From Gigantopelta aegis (Eukaryota; Mollusca; Gastropoda; Neomphalida; Peltospiridae): a stretch of 64,000 nt of DNA. Below the pieces are notes generated by a model that was not told the DNA's origin, did not search any database, and saw nothing but the letters and a program-made list of their open reading frames with translations. Below, in pieces: positions 12,501 through 24,500 of this stretch; position 1 is the first letter of the stretch, and the number at the start of each line of letters is the position of its first letter. The position numbers and the translations under genes were made by a program. The stretch is taken from NCBI RefSeq assembly GCF_016097555.1, contig NC_054708.1:20727983-20791982 (forward strand), in the 5' to 3' direction.

Positions 12501-15346
12501 TTTATTTGTCTCTCACTGCAGTGCAGCCGTCTCCCATTGGCTAGAGATCACTGCCTTCGCAATGCACGTGCGACCGTATAATGCACATAATGAAATGCAT
12601 TGCAGCCAGTAAAAATAACCCAGACTTTCCACTAGTCTATTTCATTACAGACAATAATAGACTTTCCACTAGTCTGTTACACAAGCTACCTCACCACGTC
12701 AAGGAATGGACCATGAGATAGTAACTAGTATAAATGTCTCAACAAATCCAGAAAGATTTTAATGCATAGAATAGTATTTTTGTGCTAGGATGTCAATAAA
12801 TATTCATTTATTTGTATCTTACCAATCCATCTGGAGAATACTATAGGTTTCATCTCTGGTCTGTCTGTCTGTCCCACATATAGTGTTGTGGATGTTTGTT
12901 TCACAATGCCTTGAGATACTGAGCTGCAATTTTGTGTATAGCTTTATCATGTACTGTTACAGATCAAGTTTGACTTTCATGGCGATTTACCCATTTTTGA
13001 CAGAGTTATGGTCCTTGCCTTTATGAGACATGAAATTTTTTTGAACCTGGTAGGGGACCTGTATTGCTTTAGCAATACTCTCACAATGCTTGTTAATTCA
13101 ATGTCTGTCCATCCATTTGTTTATCCAGCTGTTATCATTGCAGACCTGTAGTTAAGGATACTTTGTAAAGCATCGCTTTTTGTTATAAAGGTCACCCAAT
13201 ATTATTCAAGGCAGTGTGGCATTATTTCTGATATAGATGTAGCTACCGCGGCACAGGAAAAAAAAAGGGAAAAAGTTCAGACATGAGGATCAAAATTGAC
13301 ATGTGTTGACCAGCAGTATATATTTGCCTTATTTCAGGTGACATCTGTTGTATTGACTGTGCAAGCCAATATTGTAACATACAGTACTTAATTATTGTGT
13401 TCCTGTATGGTTCTGTGTAATTGGTGTATACATTTTAAGAATTGTTTGTTGTTTTTTCTCTGTATTTCAGACAGATTGAAGGAAAGGTTATTGAAGTTGC
13501 CAAACTGCAAGAAATATTTGCAGAAAAAGTTTTAGAACAGGTAACAAAAAGTCATTTCTTAAATACAGTGAAAATCTTCTAAACTGGACCCTCTGTGAAA
13601 TGGAATTCTAAAAAAAGCCCAGTTTTTAAATAACAGCAGAGAACAAAACTTATCTAAAACCAGATACATGGTAAAACAGGTCTTTTTACTTGGTTCCATG
13701 GGTGTCTGGTTTAGAGGGGTGTCTGTTTTAGAGAGGTGTCACTATATGTACATGTATACCTGTAGATTATTACCTTATAATTACAGTCTCACTTCATACA
13801 ATGTATGATTGTCTGTTGCCATGTTTCTTAACACAAAATTTGGGAATAACATTATGTTTTGTCATGTTTAAATCAAGACTAATGCATTTTATATAACATA
13901 TTAATTAACAGCTATATAGCCAAAGGATATCCAAGAATGGTTTGTCATGAAAAGAAGTTAATGTGAATGATCTGTTCTAAATATTATTAATTAAATGAAA
14001 TATACCACACTTGATATTGCAGGTTTAATTTAATATTAATTAACCGCTATATAGCCAAAGGATATCCAAGAATGGTTTGTCACGAAAAGAAGTTAATGTG
14101 AATGATCTGTTCTAAATATTATTAATTAAATGAAATATACCACACTTGATACTGTAGGTTTAATTTAGTAGATTACGAAGTAAAATATAACAATTTTTAA
14201 GAAGTTGATGTTTATAAGGCTATAGTGGAAAATCAAAGTTATCAACTCTATACAATTTCATGTTTTTGTCCATGAATGTGTGAGCATTGTGCATCTTTTT
14301 TTAGTAGATCACATTTAAAATTCTATTTGCAGGAAATAGATATAGATAGAATAGCAGGCACGACTGTTGGTACAACAGAAAATATAAAAGATGCAAATGA
14401 AGATATTAGAGAGGTATGGGTTTGTCGTTTACTTTATTTTACTTGTTTTTTATGTATGATTCTTGGTGATATATTTGTTTTTTAATTAGCAAATTGTGAA
14501 TGTCTAGAAATCATCAATCTGATAAACCCAGTTGATGTAACTATTATACTCAACGTTCGCTAGGAATATACCAAATATATTTCATGATAAACAATTGGTT
14601 GCAGTTGCGGGTAATTTTAACTTAGGTTTCGAGCATGTCTGTCCCGGGTCCCATTTCAGGACAGCCAGAGGCCCGCCCCGGTACAGAAAACAATTGGTAC
14701 ACATCGGATTATTGTGCAACATGTGATCCATGAGACTGTGCGGTTTGGACATTCCATAAATAACCATAGCAATTAGCATAAATCTAATTAGATATGTCAT
14801 CCATCGAAAACAATAGATGCAGTTACTTTACTAGATAAACGTTTTTCCAAATAACCCAAAACTGAGTAGTGTATTTCACTAACTTTTCAGTAAATATTAT
14901 ATAATAATAAATTTATAATAATAATTTAAAAAATGTTTCATAAAGGTCAAATCTGCACTATATTAAATGGCTTTAAAATTTGAACTGATATAACTGTTTT
15001 ATAAGACAGGCCTTTGAGAATCATTGTTTTGTTTCGCGCATTGCTCAAGCGAATCTAATTTTGCATAACCTACATGTATTTTTTGTTCGCGTGAAATTTA
15101 GATCACCATTTACTTGAATATAACAGGTTATGCAAAAAGGAAATGGGATACATGGATTTATTTCTGCGTAACCAATAAATGGGTCACACAGATTTTCAAT
15201 TCTTAGAGGCCTGTCAGCTTAAAAGTTAACAAACTGTTTTGTTCTTCCAGGCAATAAAGAAGAAGGCTGAATTCCGAGTGTGGATTTTGTTCTTTATCGT
15301 GATGTGCACCTTTTCTCTACTCTTTTTGGACTGGTATAATGGTTGA
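3521..15346 (+). CDS. STX18: Syntaxin-18, complete, ten exons
   Basis: Qa-SNARE of the ER, acting in Golgi-to-ER retrograde fusion with the Dsl1/NRZ tether and Sly1. Exons: 3521-3664, 5979-6046, 6323-6516, 7596-7662, 8484-8581, 9495-9580, 11968-12026, 13471-13540, 14333-14413, 15251-15346. All junctions are GT-AG and phases agree throughout, giving 320 aa (human about 335). Seen in the product: N-terminal peptide [20 protein letters not shown]; helical N-terminal domain with KLRDFL and [30 protein letters not shown]; a poorly conserved acidic linker; SPEEAQIFEQEN leading into a SNARE helix (about 229-291) whose zero-layer glutamine is probably Q262 at the end of exon 8; and a C-terminal membrane anchor (about 299-315) ending LFLDWYNG. 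Introns hold many SINEs and MITEs. Identity is very secure; the UTRs were not defined. Confidence 0.96.
4407..4741 (+). mobile_element. SINE, type II (tail 2)
   Basis: tRNA-like head 'ttagctcagtcatttgagc' with box-B-like AGGATCGAACC, the shared body (AAAAGATCTCTTGCTGC) and the tail gtgctctagtggcatcatt ending in aaacaaagcaaac. It lies in STX18 intron 1. Confidence 0.85.
4851..5085 (+). mobile_element. SINE, type IV
   Basis: Head 'ggcctcggtggtatcgtgg', box-B-like GGTTCGCAGCCC, ctaaccactaacaactaac segment and 3' end 'attggatataagcaggaaa'. It lies in STX18 intron 1. Confidence 0.8.
5480..5796 (-). mobile_element. SINE, type I head with tail 2
   Basis: Minus-strand SINE with a type I head (next to ggctatgtcctgcccc on the plus strand) and the 'accactagagcacattgat' tail. 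It lies in STX18 intron 1, ending about 180 bp before exon 2. Confidence 0.82.
6841..6975. repeat. Imperfect inverted repeat (foldback, arms about 45 bp)
   Basis: Arms attattacactcgtgtgtga / cactcaagcttgtataat and gattttacgaaat / atttcgtaaaatc face each other in STX18 intron 3. A smaller hairpin (agcaacgtcat / atgacgttgct) sits at about 6679-6705. Foldback MITE remnants are likely. Confidence 0.6.
7896..8206 (+). mobile_element. SINE, type II
   Basis: Head 'tttagcccagtcggttgat', box B AGGATTGAACC, shared body and a degraded tail (gtggtggtgttaaaaaaaaa). It lies in STX18 intron 4. Confidence 0.8.
8608..8927 (+). mobile_element. SINE, type I head with tail 2
   Basis: It begins with 'tagcccagtggtaaaatgc' and ends gtgctctagtggtgtcatt followed by aaacaaaacaaac. 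It starts 27 bp after the donor of STX18 exon 5. Confidence 0.85.
9835..10162 (+). mobile_element. SINE, type I with tail 1
   Basis: Near full-length copy: 'tagcctagtggtaaagtgc' head, GGGATCGATTCCC box B, the body with gtggcgacagcgggtttcc, and the tail gttgagtgcatcgttaaat. It lies in STX18 intron 6. Confidence 0.87.
10463..11200 (-). mobile_element. SINE, type IV, split by an inserted element
   Basis: The two halves (10463-10634 and 11149-11200) join into one minus-strand type IV SINE when the 514-bp insert is removed. The pentamer GAGCC flanks the insert on both sides. Confidence 0.75.
10635..11148. mobile_element. 514-bp non-autonomous DNA element nested in a SINE
   Basis: It is flanked by GAGCC at 10630-10634 and 11149-11153, as expected of a 5-bp target duplication. 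Subterminal inverted repeats agatgattcgtccac (10645-10659) and gtggacaaatcgtct (11109-11123) match apart from two positions. Several further internal copies of the ggacaaattgtc theme are present. No coding capacity. Confidence 0.65.
11340..11870 (-). mobile_element. Dispersed repeat with a tRNA-like end, split by a MITE
   Basis: The right part reads on the minus strand like a type III/IV SINE head (cagcctcagtgg, box-B-like GGTTCGTATCCC). The left part (11350-11538, plus strand) contains an open frame starting [13 protein letters not shown] that I do not recognise and treat as repeat-borne. A G-rich element is inserted at 11713-11847. The whole lies in STX18 intron 6. Confidence 0.5.
11713..11847. 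mobile_element. G-rich MITE, CAG...CTG ends, 5-bp duplication CACTA
   Basis: Termini CAGTCCCGTAGCC and GGCTACGGGCCTG form a terminal inverted repeat. CACTA lies at 11708-11712 and 11848-11852. The interior has runs of G on one side and C on the other. Confidence 0.75.
12027..13470. other. STX18 intron 7, no gene seen
   Basis: The intron holds an open frame shadow near 12113-12322, repeated 'tttccactagtct' words around 12630-12680, and otherwise unremarkable AT-rich sequence. I recognise no repeat family or exon here. Confidence 0.5.
13898..14167 (+). repeat. 135-bp tandem duplication in STX18 intron 8
   Basis: Two adjacent near-identical copies with period 135 (the word gctatatagc is at 13911 and 14046) differ at only a few bases, so the duplication is recent. 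Confidence 0.85.
15005..15215. mobile_element. Foldback element in STX18 intron 9
   Basis: Ends gacaggcctttgagaat and attcttagaggcctgtc are inverted repeats. The right half (tggatttatttctgcgtaac region) recurs inverted at about 57964-58062, so this is a dispersed family. Its right end is 35 bp before the last exon of STX18. Confidence 0.65.
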
Positions 15347-15604
15347 CGAAAAAACTAAAGCCAGACATGATAACGGATAAAGCCTTTGAAATGTTTTGTC
15401 ATGGTGCTAACATAGATGTATGTTTACAGGGCTGTAACCAGCCTAAAATATCTGTGGTTTATGGGGGGTAACAATAGGGGCACAGTAATATAAATTCCTC
15501 TCCAGATAGACAAAATGGGCACTTTGAAATTGAAAAGGGCACTTTTTGTCTCCCCTTTACAAGGTGAAAAGGCAAAATATTGAAATTACTTATCCTGACA
15601 GCAG

Positions 15605-15936
15605 CATAGACGTATGGGCTCCCATTTTTGTAGGGGAGCAGGCTGGCTTTTGCCCAAATGAAACAACAATGCCCGAATCTCCATAACAACATTTATTCGA
15701 ATTAGCATTGCTGCCAAATAGCTACATGTATATAGGGTTGCAGACAAATCACTACGCATTTTTACATGGATTACAACTAATTTCGAGGATAGAATGATGG
15801 AAATACATGGTAAAAAGGTCTTAGGTTAGTTAATTTTGTCCGAATATCTTTATAATGTTTGCCCGAATTTGAGGTTTTTCTCCAGCACTAGGGGACAGTT
15901 GCCCCCCCCCCCCCCACCACGTCTCATACGCTTATG
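15605..15936. mobile_element. hAT-like MITE with 8-bp target duplication
   Basis: Termini CATAGACGTATG and CATACGCTTATG are inverted repeats. GACAGCAG flanks both sides (15597-15604 and 15937-15944), the 8-bp duplication typical of hAT elements. A second copy is at 37199-37880. Internal open frames are not genes. Confidence 0.75.
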
Positions 15937-16091
15937 GACAGCAGCATTGATGGCATCAAAGTTACTTTTGCATGAAAGTTTGTGTTCAGATCCGTTTCTC
16001 ACAAACTATAAGTCCTAGATCAATGGAATTTGGTTTACAGTTGCACATATGGGTGTTTAGCACAGTGCAAAACGTTTGTGTTAGGGGAGAC

Positions 16092-16258
16092 AAATAGAAT
16101 AAATCACTGTTGTGAGATGTAGATATGGCAATTCAAAACCGAGGGACAAAATGTTTTTTTTTGTGAGGGCCGAGGTTTACCGAGGCCTTTACAAAAACAT
16201 TTTGTCCTGAGGGTTGGATTTGCCGTATCTATACCTCACAACGGTGATTGATTCTTTT
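16092..16258. repeat. Long imperfect palindrome, arms about 75-80 bp
   Basis: Arm words such as gaataaatcactgttgtgag and ctcacaacggtgattgattc face each other around a short centre rich in ccgaggtttaccgagg. It lies downstream of STX18; whether it is within the 3' UTR is unknown. Confidence 0.7.
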
Positions 16259-16933
16259 TCTTGCCCATTTAATTATTGTAACAAAACATTAATTTTGTAA
16301 GCTATGGTTTGTTTATTGTAGATTCATAAACATTTCACCTACAAACTCCTTTAGTCATATGTGGAAAAATATAGTCCACATTATGCAATGACATAAAAAT
16401 GTAACAACTTGCCAATAAATATAAAGTTGAAAATATTAATTTGTTTAAATATTTTTAAAACAATGATACAACGTTAAATGGCAAAAATAATTCTGAAAAC
16501 CATGAGTTATGGTGTCAATCATTGTAAAACATTAGTTATGACATCACGGCATATGTAGAAATTGTCTAGCCCTCACGTCAGACAGATTTATCGAGCCCTG
16601 GGGTCAGACAGATTTTCCTAGCCCTAGGGTCAGACAGATTTTTCTAGCACCGTGTTAAAGTTGGATAACCCTGTCCAGTGGGCAAGAAATTTGAGTCTTG
16701 TTTCATAATTTCTAGGGGACAACATATTAATTAGCTCAGTCTGTGGACACAAAGTTATTTATAATACCTGTGTTGTTGCATGGCTGTTTTAGATAATGAA
16801 TCCTGGCTTTAGTATTCTTGTCTCATGATTTGTTTAATGTAATGGAAGCCCCATTTTGTGACCCCATAAGGAGGCCTGTAATATTTGCATTATTCTGTTG
16901 GTATGTGTGTTTTAAAATGAGATCATACAACAA

Positions 16934-17075
16934 CAGGCCCGTAGCAAATGGAGTGGTCGGTCGACCCCCTCCTCTTGCTGATGACTTTTTTGTTTTTCAA
17001 TATGCCCCCGGACCCCTGAGGAAGCCTAAATGACCCCCCCCCCCCACACCTCTCAAAATCCTGACTACGGGCCTG
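16934..17075. mobile_element. G-rich MITE, CAG...CTG ends
   Basis: Ends CAGGCCCGTAGC and CTACGGGCCTG are inverted repeats. The flanks AACAA (16929-16933) and TACAA (17076-17080) match at four of five positions. A poly-C run lies near the right end. Same terminus as the element at 11713. Confidence 0.7.
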
Positions 17076-17456
17076 TACAAAGCAACCAAATCAATTTGTG
17101 GACATGGATCTTAAAACTGGAGTTAAATGTAAACCTCCTTATCTGTGTTGAATCTGGTCGAGATTAGTTCCTCCAGCCTATGGTTAATAACCTGTAGTAC
17201 AGGTATTTGATTGTAGTTGTGATCAAGTGGGGTCTACATTGATGGGATTGTTTTATTATCACTTGATACTAACAAAATAGTTAAATGCATACATGTAATG
17301 AAGACAGACCTCTTGTATTTACTGTATATAAAATCTACACTGTTAACTATTTAATATTTATTAATAAAAATATTACAAAGAATAATATTGTTTTTGTTAT
17401 TAAATCCCTAACCCGTCGAACTGGAGGAGACTATTATGTTTTGTCTGCATCCTTTT

Positions 17457-17682
17457 GTCATTCCAGCCAGTGCACCACAATTGGTACATGTATATGAAAG
17501 GCTGTGGTATGTGCTATCCTGTCTGGAATAATATAAAAGATCCCTTGCTAAATGTACTAATGAAAAAATGTAGCAGGTTTTCTCCCTAAGACTATATATC
17601 AAAATTACCAAATGTTTGACATCCAATAGCCGATGATTAACAAATCAATGTGCTCAAGTGGTGTCATTAAACAAAAACAAAT
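17457..17682 (+). mobile_element. SINE, 5'-truncated, tail 2
   Basis: It starts inside the body (attccagccagtgcaccaca) and ends gtggtgtcattaaacaaaaac. It is intergenic between STX18 and FUOM. Confidence 0.8.
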
Positions 17683-17814
17683 TTTTAAATTTTTTTGGTG
17701 TACTTTTGTGTTTAGCTTAATCATGTACTATTTGGTAATTCTAGCATGTAGTGTTCAGAGGAAAGCCACTAGTTTTTGATTAACAGCAAGGGAACGTTTA
17801 TATGCACTTTCCAA

Positions 17815-18070
17815 TAGACACCCATTGGGTTATTTCTCACTCCAGCCAATGCACCATGACTGGTACATCAAGGCCGTGTTATGTGTTATCCTGTCTTATG
17901 GGATGGTGCATATAAAAGATCCTTTGCTGCTAATCGAAAAAGAGTAGCCATGAAGTGGCGACAGCGGGTTTCCTCCCTCAATATCTGTGTGGTTGTTAAC
18001 CATATGTCAGACGCCATATAACCGTAAATAAAATGTGTTGAGTGCATTGTTAAATAAAACATTCCTTCCT
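17815..18070 (+). mobile_element. SINE, type I, 5'-truncated, tail 1
   Basis: Body from cccattgggttatttctcac, through gtggcgacagcgggtttcc, to a gttgagtgcattgttaaat tail. Confidence 0.82.
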
Positions 18071-18547
18071 TCTTTCAGTCGTAGGGCACTGATTTATTGG
18101 TGCAGATGACATCCCTAGATACATCAATGGTAAATAACCACTTGAAATTGTTCGGGCAATCTGGGTTTATTCTTGGGAGGTGGTAAGGCATTCACTGGGC
18201 TTAAAATTTAAAGTGATATAAATGTGTTGTATGCTAAGTTAATTGGGCCACTAAACCAAGACACACCCACAACTACATTGTAGTCTTAATAAACTCTCTT
18301 ATCTGTTTTCATTATCAGCAGGTAGTAAAATTTCCTTGATACACCATTCAAGACTTGTGACCATATTTTAAAACATTGTTCAACTAAAGACATCGGAAAT
18401 AGTCTCTGCAGATCTTTATAATGAATAACAATAACTTTTTATGTGACACAGATTTGATATTGTACTCAACATAAATCTGTTCAAATAAAAATATAATATG
18501 CTTAGCTATTTGTACACATAGCCTCAAAATGTAATCAAAATGAACAA

Positions 18548-18846
18548 GGGGGTGGTGTTTAGCTCAGTCGGTTGAGCACTCACTTGAGATGCTCGTGTCG
18601 CTGGATCAAACCACCTCGGTGGATCCATTCAACTGATTGGGATTTTTCTTGTTCCAACCAGTGTATCACAACTGGTCAGTGGTATGTCTGTGGGAAAGTG
18701 CACATAAAAGATTCCTTGCTGAATTAGGAAAAATGTAACAGGTTTCCTCTGATGACTAAGAGTCAGAATTACCAAATGTTTGACATCCAATAGCTGATGT
18801 TTAATTAATCAACGTGCTCTAGTGGTGTCGTTAAACAAAACAGACA
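18548..18846 (+). mobile_element. SINE, type II
   Basis: Head 'ttagctcagtcggttgagc', box-B-like TGGATCAAACC, and tail gtgctctagtggtgtcgtt. It lies 640 bp beyond the 3' end of the FUOM coding region. Confidence 0.84.
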
Positions 18847-19485
18847 TCTTTTTCTTCAAAATGAACAATTAAAGACAACACGAAGAACAATGAACTTTCA
18901 AAATGTTTAATATTTCAAAATGCGTCGTTATTCACCAACAGTTTACATCTCGATAATAAAGAATAACATGAAAAAATACATAAATATACTATACATTGTA
19001 TAATATCGTTTTAGTATATGTAAACATAATTTTAATTTTAAAATTGTAAGATGTAAATACACAAAAATATTAAAACATTTACTTAACACAAATAGTGTAT
19101 AGATTTGTAATAACCACTGATCAAAGTACAATAATAAATTGAAGCATGAATTCATTCCTTGTATTTGAGAACAAAGTTGTTTAACATATTAATTCATATT
19201 TGTTATTAGACTTATTACTTAAATATTGCACTCTTTTTAATAGATTGGAATGTTTGTTTAATAATATATCTCAGCACATTTGAAACTACAGCTACTTGGT
19301 GCTTAATATACATGTATGGTTATTTTGATAAGAGAACTGGACGAAGGGTGCGATAAGAGGTGGGGTGGAATTTAGGGAGGGAGGAAATCTACAGCCACCA
19401 CATAACACTACTAGTACTAAGTAGCAGCAAGCGATCTTTCCTGTACACTTTCTCAAACAATACAGACTGGAACAGTCAGTGGTGT

Positions 19486-21492
19486 TTAATCTGATGGCAC
19501 GATGATTCCCTTCTTCAGAATGATATTGCCATATTGTGCAGTCTCTCTGAAATAAATAAAATACAGATATTATATAAGAGTATAATGTATGTAAATATTT
19601 ACAATGCAGGTATGTGTGCAGGGAGTAGCTTTCGGGGTCAGGTAATTTTCTTTAATTTAAATACATTTTCCAGGTGAGAATATCTGAAACTCCCTATAAA
19701 GTTGACTTGCCAGTCTAGACTCCCTTGCTAAAGTTCCTGCATGCACACTTGCATGTACACATGTAACTTGCTCAACATCGGAAATAAACATCAAAATATC
19801 ATCAAAGACACATTAATCAGAGGTTTTTTTTAAAACTACATGTACTTATTTACTTTGGTAGAATATGTTATTCTACTGTTACCCCCGAAATCTAAGGGAT
19901 GCCATGGTACTGAAAAGTTTGTTTTGTTTAACGACACCATTGGATGTCAAACATTTGGTCATTCAGACATATAGTCTTAGAGATGAAACACGCTACATTT
20001 TTCCATTTGTAGCAAGAGATCTTTTATATGCACCATCACACAGACAGGATAGCACATACCAGGGCTTTGATATACCAGTCGTCCTGCACTTGCTGGAACG
20101 ACAAATAGCCCAATGGGCCCACCGATGGGGATCGATCCCAAACCGACGGTGTATCACTGACATCCAATAAATCAATGTGCTCTAGAGCTGTTGTTAAACA
20201 AAACAAACAAACAAAACAAACAAACAAACAAACAAGCGCTTTACCACTGGGCTACATCCTGCCCCTAACATGATGCTAAAATGACCTGCTCTTAATTGGC
20301 ACAAGTCCACGTGGAAGCAATAGGGGTTTTATCTATCAGCGACCTATTGATTTCAGACTGGCCTCGGTGGCGTCGTGGTCAGGGCATCGGTCTACAGGCT
20401 GGTAGGTACTGGGTTCGGATCCCAGTTGAGGCATGGGATTTTTAATCCAGATACCGTCTCCAAACCCTGAGTGAGTGCTCCACAAGGCTCAATGGGTAGG
20501 TGTAAACCACTTGCACCGACCAGTGATCCATAACTGGTTCAACAAAGGCCATGGTTTGTGCTATCCTGCCTGTGGGAAGCACAAATAAAAGATCCCTTGC
20601 TGCCTGTCGTAACAGAGTAGCCTATGTGGCGACAGCGGGTTTCCTCTAAAAACAGTGTCAGAATGACCATATGTTTGACGCTCAATAGCCGATGATAAGA
20701 TAAAAATTCAATGTGCTCTAGTGGCGTTGTTAAATAAAACAAACTTTACTTTTTTTTAATTGATTTCAGTACTGGGATCTGGTCATGACTTACCCAGTAT
20801 GCACCACTGCAAAAGCTTGTTTTGCTCTGTCATAAAATTTAAATCTCTCCACTTTCTCAATGTGTATCTGAAATTGTCACATCGTAAAATAAACTTACTA
20901 GTCTTAAAAACCAAACAAACAAGATCTATTTTAAATTCATTTGTAACCTATATTTTATTTCTATTTACTTTAAATTAGACATTTTCTAGAGAATATGTCC
21001 GTGTCTACAATCAAAGGTACTGAATTAAGCATAGTGCCTGGTAACCCATATATTACAAAATTATCAAGTTTACAATTCCCATTGTTTTCTCTTCGCAAAT
21101 ACGCGAATACTTTGTTGTTTATTCATATTACTCTTCTTCTTTTGCTGATAACTGTGTGTGTAATTTATATTTAAGCAGTACACAGTTGATAAAACAATTT
21201 AGATGTGGCATTTTGTTTAAAAAAGTGGTGGAGAAAGAAGTACCGTTCACAACTTTTTTGATATGTGGTAACCTGAACGGCCATTCTTGACTTATTTAAT
21301 TTTGATGCCTGCAATCAAGTCAGGTCAGGTCAGGTCATAGGGCTTAATGTGCACATTTAGAGCAAGCTGTTGTCATGGGTGCAGGTGTCAACCTATGCTG
21401 GCTCCTCTGATCAGGACAGGAAAATGTTTGGGGTGGGTGGGAGGAGGGACTGGCAGGTACAAGAGATCACCAGCAGCCCGGCCAGGGTCAGT

Positions 21493-21524
<32 letters not shown>

Positions 21525-24500
21525 TCTGTGGTGCTATTGAATTTTGAATGTCCCGTAGGATTAAGTACAAAATATAAATACAATCAAATATGTGAACTAA
21601 TAAATAAACAGTATTTATGTGTAGGTTCTGGATGGTTATTAGTACATGTAATATAACACAGAACAAGTCCAACACTGCACACTGATACATTGTGTTATAT
21701 AGTCCATGTAACAACAACACCTCCACACATTTTAAACTACAGCCATTTCATGCCTAACATATGGGCTTCGTTAAGCCAGACCGAGTGGAAAAAACGTCCG
21801 CTATAGACTGGTTTATTTGCTTCACGGTAAACCAAATGGCTACGTTGGGAACCAATCAAATAGTTCACAAACGTTAGCGAAACGTTTGCTGGCTGAACTT
21901 GGGGATGTTTATTTTGAGACTTTTTTTTCTTTTTTTTCTAAACCTTGCTTACCCCCAGATCACTGGCAATGTCAAGGTTGGGGTGCCTTGAATCATCGTC
22001 TTACAATATACAACAATAATAAAAACTTGAACTAAAGTCCAGACCACATTGTTAATAGATATGCCAAATTAGTCTCCTACCTTTCATTACCATTAGATTC
22101 CCAACTACATAACTGTAAGTAAAGGTTGGAGAGTAATTCATTGTAGGTGTTAACAGTCTCAGGGCTTCTAGATTATGCTAGCCCCACTCCCGTGGCCAGT
22201 GATATTCAATGTTGGGCTAGTAAATAACTACAACTGCCATGCCCGATGGCTAGTGAATTTTTTTGTTTTGTAAAATGTTACAGTGAGTTTATTTTGTAAA
22301 TATGAATATACTGACCCCACTCCAACCCCTAATGTTAGTATTTTTAAGCTCTATCGATCTCTCTCTTTGTATCAACTTAAAGTAAAGTAGGGCTAGTGAA
22401 TTTGTAATCTTGGCTATTAATTTTTTTTTAATTACTGATCCCATGGCTAGTGGATTTAAAACATTTTCTAGAAGCCCTGAATGTGCTTCAAATATTACAA
22501 AGAGAGAGTGAGAGAAGAAAACCCACTGCTGCCACCCAATAGCTGCAAGGGATCTTTTATTATTATATGCATTTTTAATTATACAGAACGTACACAACAT
22601 ATATATTACAGCCTTTAATATACAATGTATGTGTTATGGGCACTGGTTGGATGGAAAAACATCCTGATGGGTCTACCAAAAGCAATTGATTTTTTTATTT
22701 GATATGACCCATCAATCAACGAAATGAAGATTCAAGCACGACTGTCATGGTCCTCCGAGATTCCCTGATGGATGTGTCCAAGACAGACCGTGTTTATAAC
22801 CAATCACAGCTGAGGCAATTGACAGGCGAGACGTAGCCCAGTGGTAAAGCGCTCGCTTGATGCATGGTCGGTTTGGGATCGATCCCCGTCAGTTGGCCCA
22901 TTGGGCTATTTCTCGCTCCAACCAGTGCACCATCAAAGGCCATGGTATGTGCTATCCTGTCTTTGGGATGGTGCATATAAAAGATCCCTTGCTGCTAATC
23001 GAAAAGAGTAGTTCATGAAGTGGCGACAGCGGGTTTCCTCTATCAATATCTGTGTGGTCCTTAACCATATGTCTGACACCATATAACCATAAATAAAATG
23101 TGTTGAGTGCGTCGTTAAATAAACCATTTCCTTCCTTGTATACCACTGAGCTACATTACAGTCCAATACGAAAGAAGTGAACTTACATTCTTCCCTTCTG
23201 CAGCATCAACAATCTGCTGGTATGTATGCCAGATTGGGGTTGGCATATTCTTGGCTTTGTCCGAATCCACCAGCTCCATGACGGCAACCTGCAAATTAAA
23301 GTAAAGTAAAAGAAAGGAAAGGAGTGTTTGTTTAACAACACCTCAGTGCACAGTTTACTAGGTGGATGGTTAGAGTAGAACAGTGTTACAGTAATGAAAG
23401 GAGTGTTTGTTTAACAACACCTCAGTGCACAGTTTACTAGGTGGATGGTTAGAGTAGAACAGTGTTACAGTAATGAAAGGAATGTTTGTTTAACACCTCA
23501 GTGCACAGTTTACTAGGTGGATGGTTAGAGTAGAACAGTGTTACAGTAATGAAAGGAGTGTTTGTTTAACAACACCTCAGTGCACAGTTTACTAGGTGGA
23601 TGGTTAGAGTAGAATAGTGTTACAGTAATGAAAGGAATGTTTGTTTAACACCTCAGTGCACAGTTTACTAGGTGGATGGTTAGAGTAGAACATTGTTACA
23701 GTAATGAAAGGAATGTTTGTTTAACAACACCTCAGTGCACAGTTTACTAGGTGGATGGTTAGAGTAGAACAGTGTTACAGTAATGAAAGGAATGTTTGTT
23801 TAACACCTCAGTGCACAGTTTACTAGGTGGATGGTTAGAGTAGAACAGTGTTACAGTAATGAAAGGAATGTTTGTTTAACACCTCAGTGCACAGTTTACT
23901 AGGTGGATGGTTAGAGTAGAACATTGTTACAGTAATGAAAGGAATGTTTGTTTAACACCTCAGTGCACAGTTTACTAGGTGGATGGTTAGAGTAGAACAG
24001 TGTTACAGTAATGAAAGGAATGTTTGTTTAACAACACCTCAGTGCACAGTTTACTAGGTGGATGGTTAGAGTAGAACATTGTTACAGTAATGAAAGGAAT
24101 GTTTGTTTAACAACACCTCAGTGCACAGTTTACTAGGTGGATGGTTAGAGTAGAACATTGTTACAGTAATGAAAGGAATGTTTGTTTAACAACACCTCAG
24201 TGCACAGTTTACTAGGTGGATGGTTAGAGTAGAACATTGTTACAGTAAAGAAAGGAATGTTTGTTTAACAACACCTCAGTGCACAGTTTACTAGGTGGAT
24301 GGTTAGAGTAGAACATTGTTACAGTAATGAAAGGAATGTTTGTTTAACAACACCTCAGTGCACAGTTTACTAGGTGGATGGTTAGAGTAGAACATTGTTA
24401 CAGTAATGAAAGGAATGTTTGTTTAACAACACCTCAGTACACAGTTTACTAGGTGGATGGTTAGAGTAGAACATTGTTACAGTAATGAAAGGAATGTTTG

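Noticed and set aside
20360..20440. tRNA gene (also at the heads of other SINEs, e.g. 9835, 34252, 62418)
   Set aside because: A- and B-box-like words are present but the heads continue into the shared SINE body and do not fold as intact tRNAs by eye.
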